This document shows positions 47,201-57,362 of a stretch of 64,000 nucleotides of DNA, piece after piece (the stretch's first letter is position 1; each line of letters starts with the position of its first letter). The position numbers were made by a program, and so were the translations under genes. Source of the DNA: Rallus limicola. Taxonomy: Eukaryota > Chordata > Aves > Gruiformes > Rallidae. Location of the stretch: positions 5,885,501 through 5,949,500 of the forward strand of contig JAKCOZ010000039.1 of the NCBI GenBank assembly GCA_022605955.1. The letters are read 5' to 3'. Below the pieces are notes generated by a model that was given only the letters and a program-made list of their open reading frames with translations, made no database searches and was not told where the DNA came from.

Positions 47201-50200
47201 TCACAGGCAGTCAAAACAAGACACATTTTGTGAGGAGGCTGATGGTGACTCTATGCTTCTGAAGAATGCTGAGGAAGATATTTATGTACTGGATGCCACA
47301 AAAGAAGGAAATGTTGGTCGTTTTCTTAACGTAAGTAGAAAGTTGCATGTGTTCTCCTAGTTGTCTTCTCTTAAATAAATGGTGTATTTGCATAAACTAG
47401 AAAGCTTTTGCACATAAACAATATCTGTGGTAGGCACATGATGGGGCAGGCCATGTGGTGCTCTCAGCACTCTGAAGTGACAGACCAGCAGGTTGGGTCA
47501 CACTGGCTGTTAATGCCTCCGTAAGATGATGCGTGCTAGCTGCAGTTTTGGGCACCATTAGGTTCCTGAGTGAAATACTCCCTGTTGATGAGTGTTATCT
47601 TTCTCCTGATTATTTTAACAGTGTTTTGGGGAGGTCCAGAGAGAAAATGACAAATATTGTTTGTCAAGCACACAAGTCTTCTCCTAGCCTCAGGTTTTTT
47701 TTGTTCCCCAAGTGTTATAAAGACTAGCTTGTGCTGAATTAGGGTAAGTGCTGTGATAACGTAGGACGTTTCTCTGCCATTCAACCATAGGTTCAAAAAA
47801 TGGTCTGTCATACTGTGTGCATATCTGCCAAGTAAGTCTCTTGGTTTTGACTTGCCAAGTAATAGTAACGAACTACTGAGTACTTCCAAATAAGATGGAC
47901 GGTTCTTAGACATGTCTGCATGTACTCTGGAAGTAACTTACTTATTTTCATTGGCATGAAGGTGTCTTACAGCAAAATCCTTCCATATGTTTAAGCCATT
48001 CTTCCATACAGAGGTAACATGGTGTGAAGATTAGTGCCACATCTTACTGAAGCCTTTCTTCTGCATCCATGAGCTTACATGTTTCCTCAGTGCACGTAAA
48101 TGACCTTCCACGTCTCACATCTCTTTGCTAACACATGCAATCGTTTAATCTATTGCTTGCTACCCAGCACTTGCTCCCCTGACTGACAGTGAGACCCATC
48201 TGAATTCTCACCATAAGTTTCTGGAGGACAGCTTGACAGAAGAACTTGGTTTTCTTAGGCAAAAGTACTTTCAATAATATGATGGAAAAAATACTTTAAA
48301 GAGACACAGTTACTGCAAAAATAAGTGGCCGTGGCATTGAGTAGTAGAGATGGAGAAGGAAGAAATTACCTGTACTAGTGACAGATACCTGACACAAAGT
48401 AGGTTCTTCAGCCAGCAACAAGATGTTTCACTGTGTCTAACTGATGTATTTTGTTTTACAGCACAGCTGCTGCCCAAATCTCTTTGCACAGAGTGTGTTT
48501 GTAGAGACTCACAATAGAAGCTTCCCGTGGGTGGCGTTCTTCACAAACAGGTGAAATTTTGGAAGCTTAATACTCAGTCAAGGCACTAAGGGAAAAGCAG
48601 TGCTTTGTTATTAGGAAATATTTAGCTAAGGTGGGGGGGCAGATGCTTAGATCACCATAAAACTACCTTCTTCTAGGTGAGTTCTTGTTACACACTAAAG
48701 ACAAAGAAATACAGCTGCTGATTATCGCTAATGAGTTTTTCTTCAGCTTTGCACTGAAATGTGAAGTGGGGGAGCTTAATTTTGGTGCATCCATTTCAGT
48801 GATAATCCTCAGTGAAAAAATAGGTTTAACTTGGCATTTTGAAAGCCAAGATTCAGTGATCCCAGCGTTGTGTCTGAAGGAATGACCAGCAGATCTGGGT
48901 CCTGTAGGACAGGATCAGACCCTGTATGATCTTACGGTTGAGAAACTGTGTGTGCCCAACAAGTTGGCTCCAGATCTTCTCCTCACAGCTACCAAAAGAA
49001 GCAGGTCTTTGTGTACCTCAACACATGCTGGGGGGAGTGGCACTTACCTACTCAGAGGTAATGCTTCCTCTGAAAGCAGAAAATGTGGGTCTTCCCTTAG
49101 TGGATGGCAGAAAGGTGATGACAAAGGGCTGGTGCCAGTGAGACATGAGAAGATGGCAGCTAAACCCAGGAGGGTAAAGATTAATGGTATGAATGAAGCT
49201 GATGCACAAGACAGCAGTAACGCTAGGCGAGAGCTTATAATAGAGAGGAGAGGATTAATTCCAGGGACTAGGGAACACTGATCCTCTGTGTAGCCCTGCA
49301 ACCCTGATCCATACGGACACAGATGCTGTGGATGGTTGTCATGTAAGGGGTATGAGTCTGGTGTGCAGCTGAGGGAGGCCCTCCCATTGAGTCTTGAGGT
49401 TCAGAAAGGACCTCCTTGCTTTCTAAACTTCTCAGAGAGGATCCTAGGTGCAGGTAGGTCCAGTCCAGTCTTAGTCACAGACTTGTTCAATGGTTTATGT
49501 CTAAAGGATTGTACATATATATAATTACATATCAGAGTCGGTGTTTGCTGGTCAGAGCCCCTGCAGGGCTTTCACTGAGACAGTTTTGCAAAGTTGAAAC
49601 TAACAGAAGGTTTATTAAAGAGACAGATATAAAAGTTAGTGATTGAAGTTGGTAAGTGCACTTACTGCAATAGTGTTAATATATGAATATGATTATAATT
49701 AAAGTGCTAGGAAAATATTATCCCGAGTATTTTTAACCTCTTAGGTGCAGTTCCCACAACAGTGCTGTGAGAAGGGCTTCCAAGAACCTTGACGACAATA
49801 TTTTGAAATATGTCAGAAAACAAGATTTTGTTTTAGCTAGAGTCTAGCTTAGGTATTTGATAAAGTGGGGACTGAGGCCAACAGAGACAGGTGATAGCAG
49901 ACAGCACAAGACACTTAGGGAAGAAGATTGTTGAAGGGAAGTTCCCCTGGCTGGCCCTCCTGCTTTCTGGCAATCCCCCTTCTCATAGCTTTTCTACATT
50001 AAGGACTGCATCTGGGTCATTGAGCTTGATCACGTGTCTTCCATGAACTTGCCCGCTCACCTTTTAGCTGTTTTACATTGCTGGTCTCCAGAACACCCCA
50101 AGGCAGAAAGTTGCAGGTTGTGATTAGAAGCTGTTTGAAAAATCTTCATTGTTTGTTCTCAGCCTGCTGCCCAGTAAATCACTGGATATCCCATATCTAG

Positions 50201-51033
50201 TGAGAAATACCAGAGAATTACTCTCTTCTTTGTGATAGACATATTTTACTCTGTTTTCCCTCAGTTGTTACTCAGCACCTTAGTCTAAGATATTTAGTCT
50301 GGCATTCAGTTTAGACAATGAATTTCCTACCTTAGAAATTCCTTTTCTTTCATATACTGTCAGAGCAGTTTGTTCATGAAAAGCATGTGTTTAATTCCGA
50401 GCTTTAGGTTCTGTGCATACAGGTAGTGTGGGTGCATTAAACTGTAGCTTGTCAGACCAGACGTGGTAGTCTTCATCACCACAGTGTCCAGAGATCTGGT
50501 CAGCTGTCAGTGATGCACTGTACATAGTAAAAATAACAAAACTGCCCCATGTTTTCATTTAGATGTATTAACTTATGATTTTTTTCCCTTTTTGTATTTA
50601 TTTGTTTGTTTTCCAGAACTTGCCTTGAAGTTCAAGCAGGTTGTTTTAGACTCTGACCCTATTGCACTTCTTAATAAACTCTTCTCTCCTGGGTTGTGGG
50701 TATTTGCACTCTCCGTAGTTCTGGTAGGCAAAGCAGCATGAGTGTGCCAGAGACTCCTTTTTATCTCTTGGTTCTCTCCCAAACAAGCTGCCTGTGTGAT
50801 GTTCCCTACTCCTTACGATTTTGAGGTTTGCATGTGAGTCGTTGGTGACCAGAATTGTAAGCACAGTAACGTTTCACTTAGTTCAAACAAATTGACCAAG
50901 TGTTTTATTTCTTAGGCATGTGAAGGCTGGAACTGAACTCACATGGGATTATGGTTATGAAGCTGGAAGTATGCCAGAGACAGAGATTTCCTGCCAATGT
51001 GGAGTTCAGAAGTGCAGGAAAAAAACCTTATAG
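32273..51033 (+). CDS. SETDB2: SETDB2, H3K9 methyltransferase-family protein (complete, 13 coding exons, 704 aa)
   Basis: SETDB2 is a nuclear, chromatin-acting SET protein linked to H3K9 trimethylation, chromosome condensation and repression of inflammatory genes. Thirteen exons with GT-AG borders and matching phases give 2115 nt (704 codons + TAG); human SETDB2 is 719. Order: a conserved N-terminal helical segment (KTFW...IFEQMQNVL, residues ~8-46), MBD (~150-225), pre-SET with cysteines 283, 285, 289, 295, 297, 336, 340, 342 and 347 (the usual nine), first SET half (from [13 protein letters not shown], ~363-393), a ~225-residue low-conservation insert, second SET half with NHSCCPN at 636-642 and WDYGYEAG at 676-683, and post-SET Cys 692, 694, 699. 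The start has A at -3 and G at +4. No disabling change was seen. It shares a promoter with CAB39L. Confidence 0.96.
33315..33915 (+). mobile_element. CR1 LINE 3' fragment, well preserved
   Basis: The copy runs from 'AGGATCCTATTGAGGAGTG' to a full 3' tail (TTCTGTGATTCTATGATTCTATG). A frame of about 157 codons stays open across the reverse-transcriptase C-terminal region (contains [12 protein letters not shown] and [11 protein letters not shown]), which is long for a CR1 remnant and suggests a fairly young insertion. It shares orientation with SETDB2. Confidence 0.94.
34542..34715 (-). mobile_element. CR1 LINE 3' fragment, short
   Basis: The minus-strand tail (CACAGAATGTTAGGAGTTGG) is followed by 'GATCATCTAGTCCAACCC', 'CTGCCAGAGCAGGATCACC' and 'GGAGACTCCACAACC'. 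It is 5'-truncated near 34,715. Confidence 0.88.
35610..35732 (+). CDS. SETDB2: SETDB2 coding exon 2
   Basis: The acceptor is TTTCAG|GTGATC and the donor CAAG|GTTTGA. It encodes S6 to Q46 plus one base and includes KTFWTQL and the IFEQMQNVL helix conserved in human. The upstream reading SD at the junction uses the last base of exon 1. Confidence 0.95.
37042..37107 (+). CDS. SETDB2: SETDB2 coding exon 3
   Basis: The acceptor is TTGCACAG|AATGC and the donor AAAGG|GTACGTG. It encodes [16 protein letters not shown] onward, aligning with human EYIQAMILVNEA. The tail is less conserved. Confidence 0.92.
37891..37993 (+). CDS. SETDB2: SETDB2 coding exon 4
   Basis: The acceptor is TTTTTTTTAG|AAAGTG and the donor CACAG|GTCAGTG, both in phase with neighbours. 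It encodes an acidic/polar linker ([14 protein letters not shown]...) between the N-terminal segment and the MBD, poorly conserved in this family. It is supported mainly by splice signals and phase. Confidence 0.85.
38699..39265 (+). CDS. SETDB2: SETDB2 coding exon 5 (MBD and start of pre-SET)
   Basis: The largest coding exon, 567 nt, residues 103-292. It carries HKCSSACL, the methyl-CpG-binding-domain core ([17 protein letters not shown], then [13 protein letters not shown] and [18 protein letters not shown]) and the first pre-SET cysteines (SCDCTDGC). The donor is GATAG|GTAGGT. Confidence 0.97.
40813..40932 (+). CDS. SETDB2: SETDB2 coding exon 6 (pre-SET)
   Basis: The acceptor is TTAACTTTAG|GTC and the donor AGTGG|GTAAG. 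It encodes [16 protein letters not shown] onward and [14 protein letters not shown], matching human [10 protein letters not shown] and GYKYKRLQRQIPTG. An internal CAG|GTAGGAA at 40,874/40,875 looks like a donor; using it would skip 58 nt and break the frame, so I read through it. Confidence 0.94.
41972..42141 (+). CDS. SETDB2: SETDB2 coding exon 7 (end of pre-SET, first SET half)
   Basis: The acceptor is CTTGACAG|AGTTT and the donor CTCAG|GTAAC. It encodes [20 protein letters not shown], then [21 protein letters not shown], the first SET half including the cofactor-site GWGVR motif. Confidence 0.97.
42424..42992 (-). mobile_element. Solo LTR of an avian endogenous retrovirus, copy B
   Basis: The 569-bp element is the near-identical reverse complement of the 16.4 kb LTR. 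On the plus strand it runs from TGTCGTGGTTTCACCCC to CTGAAACCAGGACA. It is bounded by a perfect 5-bp duplication GCCTT (42,419-42,423 and 42,993-42,997). Its sense strand is minus, opposite to SETDB2. It sits in intron 7, about 280 bp after exon 7 and 140 bp before exon 8, and leaves the splice signals intact. No viral gene flanks it. Confidence 0.94.
43134..43362 (+). CDS. SETDB2: SETDB2 coding exon 8 (start of the SET insert)
   Basis: The acceptor is TTTCTTTCAG|GCAG and the donor GTGCT|GTAAGT. It encodes GRLMSRAEA, as in human GRLLSRANT, then the charged insert with [12 protein letters not shown] (human SKKRKLEVACSD), a likely nuclear-localisation-type basic cluster. Confidence 0.95.
45097..45181 (+). 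CDS. SETDB2: SETDB2 coding exon 9 (SET insert)
   Basis: The acceptor is CTGAACAG|GGTT and the donor AAATG|GTAATA. It encodes [18 protein letters not shown] then [10 protein letters not shown], which parallels the human TAIFQHNGKKM segment. Confidence 0.9.
46142..46241 (+). CDS. SETDB2: SETDB2 coding exon 10 (SET insert)
   Basis: The acceptor is TTTTTTTAAAG|GAAATT and the donor AAAG|GTAAAG. It encodes an acidic/serine-rich stretch (VSSDEDNNS) equivalent to human VSSESVTPEDND. Confidence 0.9.
47002..47330 (+). CDS. SETDB2: SETDB2 coding exon 11 (end of insert, second SET half begins)
   Basis: The acceptor is CATTGACAG|GATCC and the donor TTAAC|GTAAG. The first ~85 codons are variable insert. 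The last ~25 are conserved: [17 protein letters not shown], continuing directly into the next exon's HSCCPN. Confidence 0.95.
48462..48550 (+). CDS. SETDB2: SETDB2 coding exon 12 (SET catalytic motif)
   Basis: The acceptor is GTTTTACAG|CACAG and the donor ACAG|GTGAAA. It encodes [18 protein letters not shown] and the PWVAFFTN strand. With the preceding Asn it completes NHSCCPN, the SET cofactor-binding signature. Confidence 0.97.
50916..51033 (+). CDS. SETDB2: SETDB2 coding exon 13 (SET end, post-SET, stop)
   Basis: The acceptor is ATTTCTTAG|GCATG. It encodes [18 protein letters not shown], then [13 protein letters not shown] and TAG at 51,031-51,033. The WDYGYEAG motif and the C-x-C-x4-C post-SET zinc ligands are intact and end the protein as in human. 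Confidence 0.97.
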
Positions 51034-51475
51034 GCAAAGCTTTCCTACTGTCAACACGTCACGTACCTGGAGATTTATGTGCTGGAAGGGACTACTACTA
51101 CTACAGAGCAAACAGTGCACTGAAGCCTGTGGTGCTACTGATATTCAACTGAAATGCCTTTCACCTTGATAGTTTTTTGAATTCACATGTCTAGTTTACA
51201 GAGTTAGAACTACTTTCATAAGAACAGGCATCAAACTTTTCTTAGATAATTTTGATGCTCCTAGTCTTCCCCCAAAACCCCCAGCCCCTTTTCATTCACA
51301 AGCAGAGTTCACAGTACACTGTCAGAACTTCTGTGCCCTCTGCACAGAGACAGGACTGATGCAGAGCAACTGTTACTTGATGTTTTCTGTGCCCTTGCAC
51401 GATGCTGAGTTAGCAAAACTCGGTTTTCTGAAACTCACTGTGAATGCAAGTCTGCCTGTTGGGGAGCTAAGAATT

Positions 51476-51481
51476 ATTAAA
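51476..51481 (+). terminator. SETDB2: Candidate SETDB2 poly(A) signal (ATTAAA)
   Basis: This is the first accepted hexamer after the stop codon. It is followed about 35-60 bp later by T/G-rich sequence (GTTTTGAATGGTAATTTGTTT). It would give a ~450-nt 3' UTR. A later AATAAA at 53,146-53,151 is an alternative. Confidence 0.4.
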
Positions 51482-52090
51482 ATATAGATAAGCCAAATGG
51501 ATCCAGTGGTACAGATAGTTTTGAATGGTAATTTGTTTAATCGGAACAGTTTTGCAGAGCTGTTTCTGTGCTATGCAGTGAGATGGGCAAGTCATGCTGC
51601 TGCAGGAGAGAAATGCCTGGGTTTTGTTGATTTGCATCTTCCTCTGTGACACACAGAGAGATCCACATGCCATGTTTCAGTGTCATATTGTGTGGTGTGG
51701 GACAGGTGTGCCACGGGAGTACCTGCTGTGTGGTTTGTTGGCAAGAGAGAAGCAAGCTATGGTAGGTGACACGTGAGTGCAGGTGCAGGAGGTGACTCTG
51801 AAATGGAGCAAGTGGTGTGTGTGTGCAGTGTGTGGCTTTGGAAGGTGTGGGAGCCTTGTGCAGAGAAGGTGGTGTACATACAGATGGGCGATATGAACCA
51901 CCACAAAAGGCATCAGTAAAAGTGGTTTTATCAAAGCAAGATGTTATAAAACTGAGACTTAAAGTTCTATGGAGAGGCTTGCTGTTACTGCAGAGGATAT
52001 AGTAATGGCTCAGAGTTGCCAGTATGGGCATCTTGGTGCACTATAACACAATGTTATGTGCAATACCAGTCACTTACCTGCCGTTGGCAA

Positions 52091-52131
52091 GGGGTGTCTC
52101 AGGCCCGAGGAGTAACCTCAAGAGACACCCC
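52091..52131. other. Perfect 10-bp inverted repeat with inner stem
   Basis: GGGGTGTCTC (52,091-52,100) pairs with GAGACACCCC (52,122-52,131). Inside, GAGG and CCTC pair around an AGTAA loop. The function is unknown; it lies ~1 kb past the SETDB2 stop. Confidence 0.7.
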
Positions 52132-54165
52132 AGCTCAAGGGCAGATCACTGCGGTGCAGCCAGCCACTTAGCCAGCCTCAAAGAGGGTTCACTCGGGCTG
52201 CAGTATGTACAGAATGAAGTGGTTGGCTCGTAGTCAAGTTACTTGCAAAGCAAAAGGTAAGCAGGAGACTCCCTGTACCCACAGCTTGGTTTCTTCCTTG
52301 ATAAATGAGTCTTGGAAGAACTACCTGCTATTCACGCATTAATTGCATGGGCAGTGTTCCAGCTTCCAAGCCCATATGTATCGATGCTTGTTCCTGCCTG
52401 GGTTCAGAGAACAGGTTGGAACCAGAGAATTTCTGAGCCCAGTTATGGACAAGGACTTTGCTTCCTTTGGAGACTGAACCAAACTACCATGAGTTTGGCC
52501 AAGGATTCAAGTGCATCTGTCACAGGTGGATTTAATGCTGGTCCTGCAGTTCACCTTACTAAACTCATACTTTCTGAACTTCTGGGGAGCCGTGCATGGC
52601 AGATCATGCAGAACTGTCTGTCGGTATTTGCTTGGCCATCAACAGATTTTGTCATTGGATTTCCTGTTTTCCAGAGCAAAGTACTATTTGTGAGAGTTAG
52701 TGATGATTTGGGCAATTGAATATGGGAATGAAACATGACCATGAGAGCCTGCTATGGCCATGGAATAGAGCTTTCAAGCCTACAACTCTACTGCAAAAGG
52801 AAGGAGAAGCAGGAACCACTTCTCAGCCCTGAGGCCGAGAGGCAACGAATGACTTATGTCCATATGACTTAGGGTTAGCCCTCTTCTAATGGGGTGGCAG
52901 CTCTGCTATGTAGCTGTAGATAAACATGGTATTTGTGGACCTAAGCTGTTTTTGAATGCTTTAATCTTTAAAAAAATGGGGTTATGCTGCAATACACTAT
53001 GCTCTCAGCTTTCTCAACAGTCTTGGCATGCACTAAGAGCTCAAGCCTGTTAAGAAAGATACCAGACCCGTGAACTGCTCTGCTCACAATGACACATCAG
53101 TGCTTCTCTCCAGTGGGCCTGTTTGAGAGCTTGGCATATCTGTCAAATAAACCCCTCCTCAGCTTTTGCCCGAATCGTCGTGCTATGGGCTCGTGTGTGG
53201 TTTCCTCATGTACCTTCAGGGCTAAATGCAGAAGAGCTGGGTTACCCTCAGTGCTGGTGCACTACCCCTTCAAAGGGTCAGAGCCCCTCCGCTCTTGTTC
53301 TGATCAGACCCCTTCCTCCCCTTTGTCACTGAGGAGCTCCACTATGTTAGCAGCAGTCAGCTCAGTTGCTTCTTGCTTCATTGAAACTCTGCCTCTGCTC
53401 AGGGTGAATACGCCTTCAGGTAAAAACCTCCCGAGACACACGAGCTGCGTGGCAAGCCTGCTGGTAACGCAGCACTGGCGTAAGCCTTTTAAACAAGTGA
53501 GGATATGGAAAACACCTCTCTCCAAGCTCAACCTGAATATGGAAAAGCGGATGGGAATGTCATTAAAGCATCGGGGGGGGGGGGAAAAGGTACATTTTCC
53601 TGCTATTGGTTTTATTTCCCCTGTCTGTGGTAGGAATTTCAGTACTGAGCTGGTGAGGAAAAGCTCTGTTTTTTGCTGCAGAAAACAGGCATGATGTTAC
53701 AAAAGATGAAGCACTTGTTCTGAGTAGTCTGCAACTATCCAAGAGCCTGCTGTCAGTGTGGATTTTACAGGATGTATGGGTATGAGGCGGTGTTTTTTGG
53801 CCACCTGTGTTAATCAGGTCTGGCTTCAGGTTGGTGCTTCTTCATTTCCCTCCTCATGAGGATATGTGAGATACAGTGGTTGCAACCCAGCTCTTTTCCA
53901 ATCCCTTTGCAGTCTGATGCTTTCACTGTTTGTGAATCCAGAAAGAGGACCAGTGGCTACAGCCTGCCTTCTTGCAAACTTACCTTACAAGGTATGTTTT
54001 CTGCCTATTTTTGTAATTGTGTTGAATGGTTTCTGCTGACAGTGTCTGCAGATAAAGTATCAGTCCAGGAGACACTGCCAGAGTCTTCACCAGAACTTGT
54101 TCTCTGCTCAGCTGCTTGTTCTTCTGGTTGCCCTTACACAGCTCAGATATGGGCATATTTCACAG

Positions 54166-54380
54166 AATCACACAGAATCACAGAACATCAGGAGTTGGAA
54201 GGGACCTCAAAAGACCATCTAGTCCAACCCCCCTGCCAGAGCAGGATCAGTTAGACTAAATCACACAGGAACGCATCGAGATGGGTTTTGAATATCTCCA
54301 GAGAAGGAGACTCCACAGCCTTTCTGAGCAGTTTGTTCCAGTGCTCCATCACCCTCACAGTGAAAGAGTTCCTCCTTATT
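54166..54380 (-). mobile_element. CR1 LINE 3' fragment
   Basis: The minus-strand tail (CACAGAATCACACAGAATCA) is followed by 'GAGTTGGAAGGGACC', 'CCATCTAGTCCAACCC', 'GCCAGAGCAGGATCA' and 'CATCACCCTCACAGTGAA'. It is 5'-truncated near 54,380. Confidence 0.9.
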
Positions 54381-56569
54381 ATATATTTCTTCTGTATTTC
54401 TTAGATATTATTATATTTCTGAATGTTGCTCCTCATGCCATCCATGCTTTTGCAGAGTATCATGTAAAAGCATTGAGCACAAGTGCTGACAGAAGAACGG
54501 GTGGAAATGCTGCAAATGAAATGCTCAGAATTACCTGTGGGATGACACGTCAGCGTGTCAGGGCTATCCAAAGAGAGGAATACGTGATGGGAATCAGTCA
54601 CACTGAATTGTAAAACAGAGCTCTGGAGATATCAGGAACATGGGGGTGTGTAGATTTTACAACACTGGTGGAGGACCAGCAGAGGGGAATTCTGAAACCA
54701 ATTTAAGCTTTTTTCAGGGTAGTAACTTCTTCCTGTGAAATGGTATCATCTAGCCATGTGGTGTGGAATTTGCTGACTTGTGGCGAGCAGGACAGCGAGC
54801 AAGCCAGTCCCAACAGAAGGTCAGTAGGGATGTGAGGATGCATAAGGGCTCTATGACCTACAAGGGAAATAAACATTAGCGCCCAAGGTGAGCATACAAA
54901 TGCAAAGACAGCTGAAGATCACTTATAGCATAGGTTTGAAAGATATTGGATTGGAGCACATTACACTGATTATTTTTGAAATTTTATTTTTAATTTTGTT
55001 TTTGCTAAAAAACAATATGGTCTTGTAGAACCAGGGATTGGAAGAAGAAATCATGAAGTGTTTGCAGTTGGTTTTCCTCCACAGGTAATTGGGGGTTTTG
55101 TGTTGAAGAACAGACTGGCATTAGGAAATTTTTCCTGGTTCAGGACTTAGAAACCTGTGAGGGTGCTTGAATCCAGTTGACTCCTTCAAGTGCCACCTAG
55201 ATAAGAGATTCAGAAAATGGTGTTGCATAACAGCATCTGGCTAATAGCTACAATGTAACCGCAAGCCTGGACACCTGCTGACCTTAGCTCTGAAATGCTG
55301 GGCAGGCACAAAAGGATTTGGGAAATCAGCTGGAGTAACGCCAGCAGTGCTGAAAAGCCAAGCTGTTCTATTCTGTAAAGGGAACAGATCAAGAATTTTT
55401 CCTTGCTGTGTTTGGTGTGGCCTTCTGATGGGCCAGAAGGTGCCTTGAAGAGCTGCGGCTGGCGAGCTGTATGGGGGTGGGAGTCTATGGTTTGTTCAGT
55501 TACCCCATGCAATGCAGAAGACCTTCACCTAGGCCTAAGCCTTGGTCTTGCTGGCACAATTTTGCCTCCGAACCTTGAGTCGCTGATGTTCGAAGAGCTG
55601 GCAGAAACGCCATACCTCTGTGAAGCAGGAAAATGAAATCTTGGTGGTGTGTGTTGTGTTGAGACCTGCAGAGCAAAGAGCTCCTCCAAGTATCAGTCAC
55701 ACTTTGAGGTTAGCTGGTGCATGCTTCTCATCCCCTTATAAGGGCAGCAGGAAGCGATTAGGTTATGTATGAGCCATCGGGTTTATGGATAAGGAAGCAG
55801 CAGCAAAGTCATGCAGCAAGAAGATGGTGCTGTACGAAGACTACTATGCCTGGCCACCCAAGGCTGAGCCTGTCTCTGACCTCCTGACAGGAAAGTGCTG
55901 GCCAGCGGTGCTAGGATGGTCCAGTTCTCCGTGTGCTGGTGAGTACCATGATGGCGAGGTATTGTGGAAAATGTTGAATTGTTGCTTTTGCAAACTGAAA
56001 TTTTGTATTATTTATTATTTTACTGATTTATGAATTAAGGCTGCCTCATCAGAAATACTTTGTAGGGAATTTAGGATAGTACATAAAATAAGAGGAAATA
56101 CTGTTATAAATCAAATTTATTTAAGCAAGCGATAAACAGGCAAAACAGCGCTGGGTGGCTGGGGAGAATCCTGCTCCACCAACGGTGCACACGGTACAGT
56201 TCCAGTACCTGGCTTATATATTTTTACAGGGATGGCACTGCCCGCCAACTTAAACTGACATGTTTGAGTGCCAGCCAGGCGACCTTCCCACCCCCACCCA
56301 CCCCCCAAGACATCCTTTAGGTGAGCTCTAGTTTTTGTCTTGCTAACAAAGTCAGGCTGGCTCTGCAGATTTGAGGCTCTTCTTTATTCTTCTTTTCTTT
56401 TTTCTCTTTCATTCAGTACATGCAAATATCTTAAACTGTCCCTCCTAGGCCCATGGCAGTACAAAGGTAAACAGAAGATGTAACAAAGATGCAAGGAGTA
56501 AGGGTGGGGGACCTTCTCTTCCTCCTATCTGCCGGTTTGAGAACAAATTCTTTACACAATTATTATTAC

Positions 56570-56721
56570 AGACGGGATATGGTATAAAAATGCCACAAAC
56601 TCCGACCAAAATCGTGCCTACTTTGTTAGGACACCCGCTCTTGCAAGAACGTATAATAAATTACTGCTTCACTAACGTGTCTACCTCGAGTCCTTTCTTA
56701 GCACCTTTGGCATGTCTAACA
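56570..56721 (+). other. LTR-like signals, possible retroviral remnant
   Basis: GGTATAAAAATGCC near 56,580 resembles a TATA box. It is followed ~70 bp later by ATAATAAATTACTGC (AATAAA near 56,653), spaced as in a short U3-R-U5. A TCTAACA end near 56,721 would suit an LTR 3' end. I could not find the left end or a target duplication, so this may be coincidence. Confidence 0.25.
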
Positions 56722-56889
56722 GTATGAGGCCTATGCACCCCTGCCACTTTGTGGAGATATCGACTGAAGGCTTGATAGCTGTGGGAGACAAACCACCTTG
56801 TGCCAGCCTTTCCCACCCATCTCTTGGTCAGATGTCACCTGGATGGCCCTGAGTGTGACCTCCCTTGTAACTGTGCCACTCACCCACTT

Positions 56890-57362
56890 TCCCGCTGCCC
56901 TCCTTGAGGGACGTGCAAAAATGAACGGGGCGGTGGGTCCATGGGAGAATGCTGGGTATCCCTTTCATCCCGGGGAAGCCCCTCGGAAAATGGCTGCCCA
57001 ACGGCGGCTACCGGGAGCGGGTATCGAACCCGCCGCTCTCGCACCTCAGCACACCCAAAGGCGCGGGGGATGGGCCTAGCGCTTGCTCCCTCATCACGTG
57101 ACCGGCAGAGCGTCCGCACGCCTCCATTCCCCCTTCCACTCTCCGCCGGAGCCGCAACCAATCAGCACCGGCGGAGGGGCGAGAGCACCACGCGGAGACC
57201 CTCTCCCCTGTGCCCCCGCAGGGGCAGTGGCGGAGCGGTCCCTGGGCCTGTTCCGCGCCGCCGCTAGGCACGCCCATTTCCGCGCGGGAGAGTTGGGAGG
57301 AGGGCGGGGGGGTGAGCGCGGAAGCGGCTGTTCCTGCGGCCGGTCTGTGAGGACGCGGGTGG
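56890..57362 (+). promoter_or_regulatory. PHF11: CpG-rich promoter of PHF11
   Basis: A strongly CpG-rich block lies directly upstream of the first PHF11 codon. It contains TCACGTGAC (E-box, USF/TFE type) at 57,094-57,102, CCAAT at 57,158-57,162 and several G/C boxes. No TATA box is evident, which fits a CpG-island promoter. The 5' UTR presumably starts in the right half, but the start site is not determinable. Confidence 0.65.

Larger units (their letters stand above)
35733..50915 (+). other. SETDB2 introns 2-12 (non-coding parts)
   Basis: Intron contents: solo LTR copy B in intron 7 (42,424-42,992). The others show no recognised repeat or RNA. T-rich acceptor tracts precede exons 4 and 5. 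A block at about 49,530-50,120 in intron 12, with GTTTATTAAAGAGACAGATATAAAAG-type features, may be a diverged LTR but has no clear ends. Other stretches over 300 bp hold nothing I can name. Confidence 0.5.
51034..56889. other. SETDB2 3' UTR and SETDB2-PHF11 intergenic region
   Basis: It begins with the SETDB2 3' UTR. Candidate poly(A) signals are ATTAAA at 51,476 and AATAAA at 53,146. The rest holds one CR1 (54.2 kb), a hairpin at 52,091-52,131 and LTR-like signals near 56.6-56.7 kb. A 201-codon open frame at 53,089-53,694 has no recognisable domain or splice context and is not called. Confidence 0.5.

Noticed and set aside
49530..50120. Possible third LTR in SETDB2 intron 12
   Set aside because: It has features like GGTTTATTAAAGAGACAG but no matching TG...CA ends or target duplication, so I could not support boundaries.
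53089..53694. 201-codon open frame downstream of SETDB2
   Set aside because: No recognisable domain, promoter or splice context, and a poly(G) run inside it. Likely chance.
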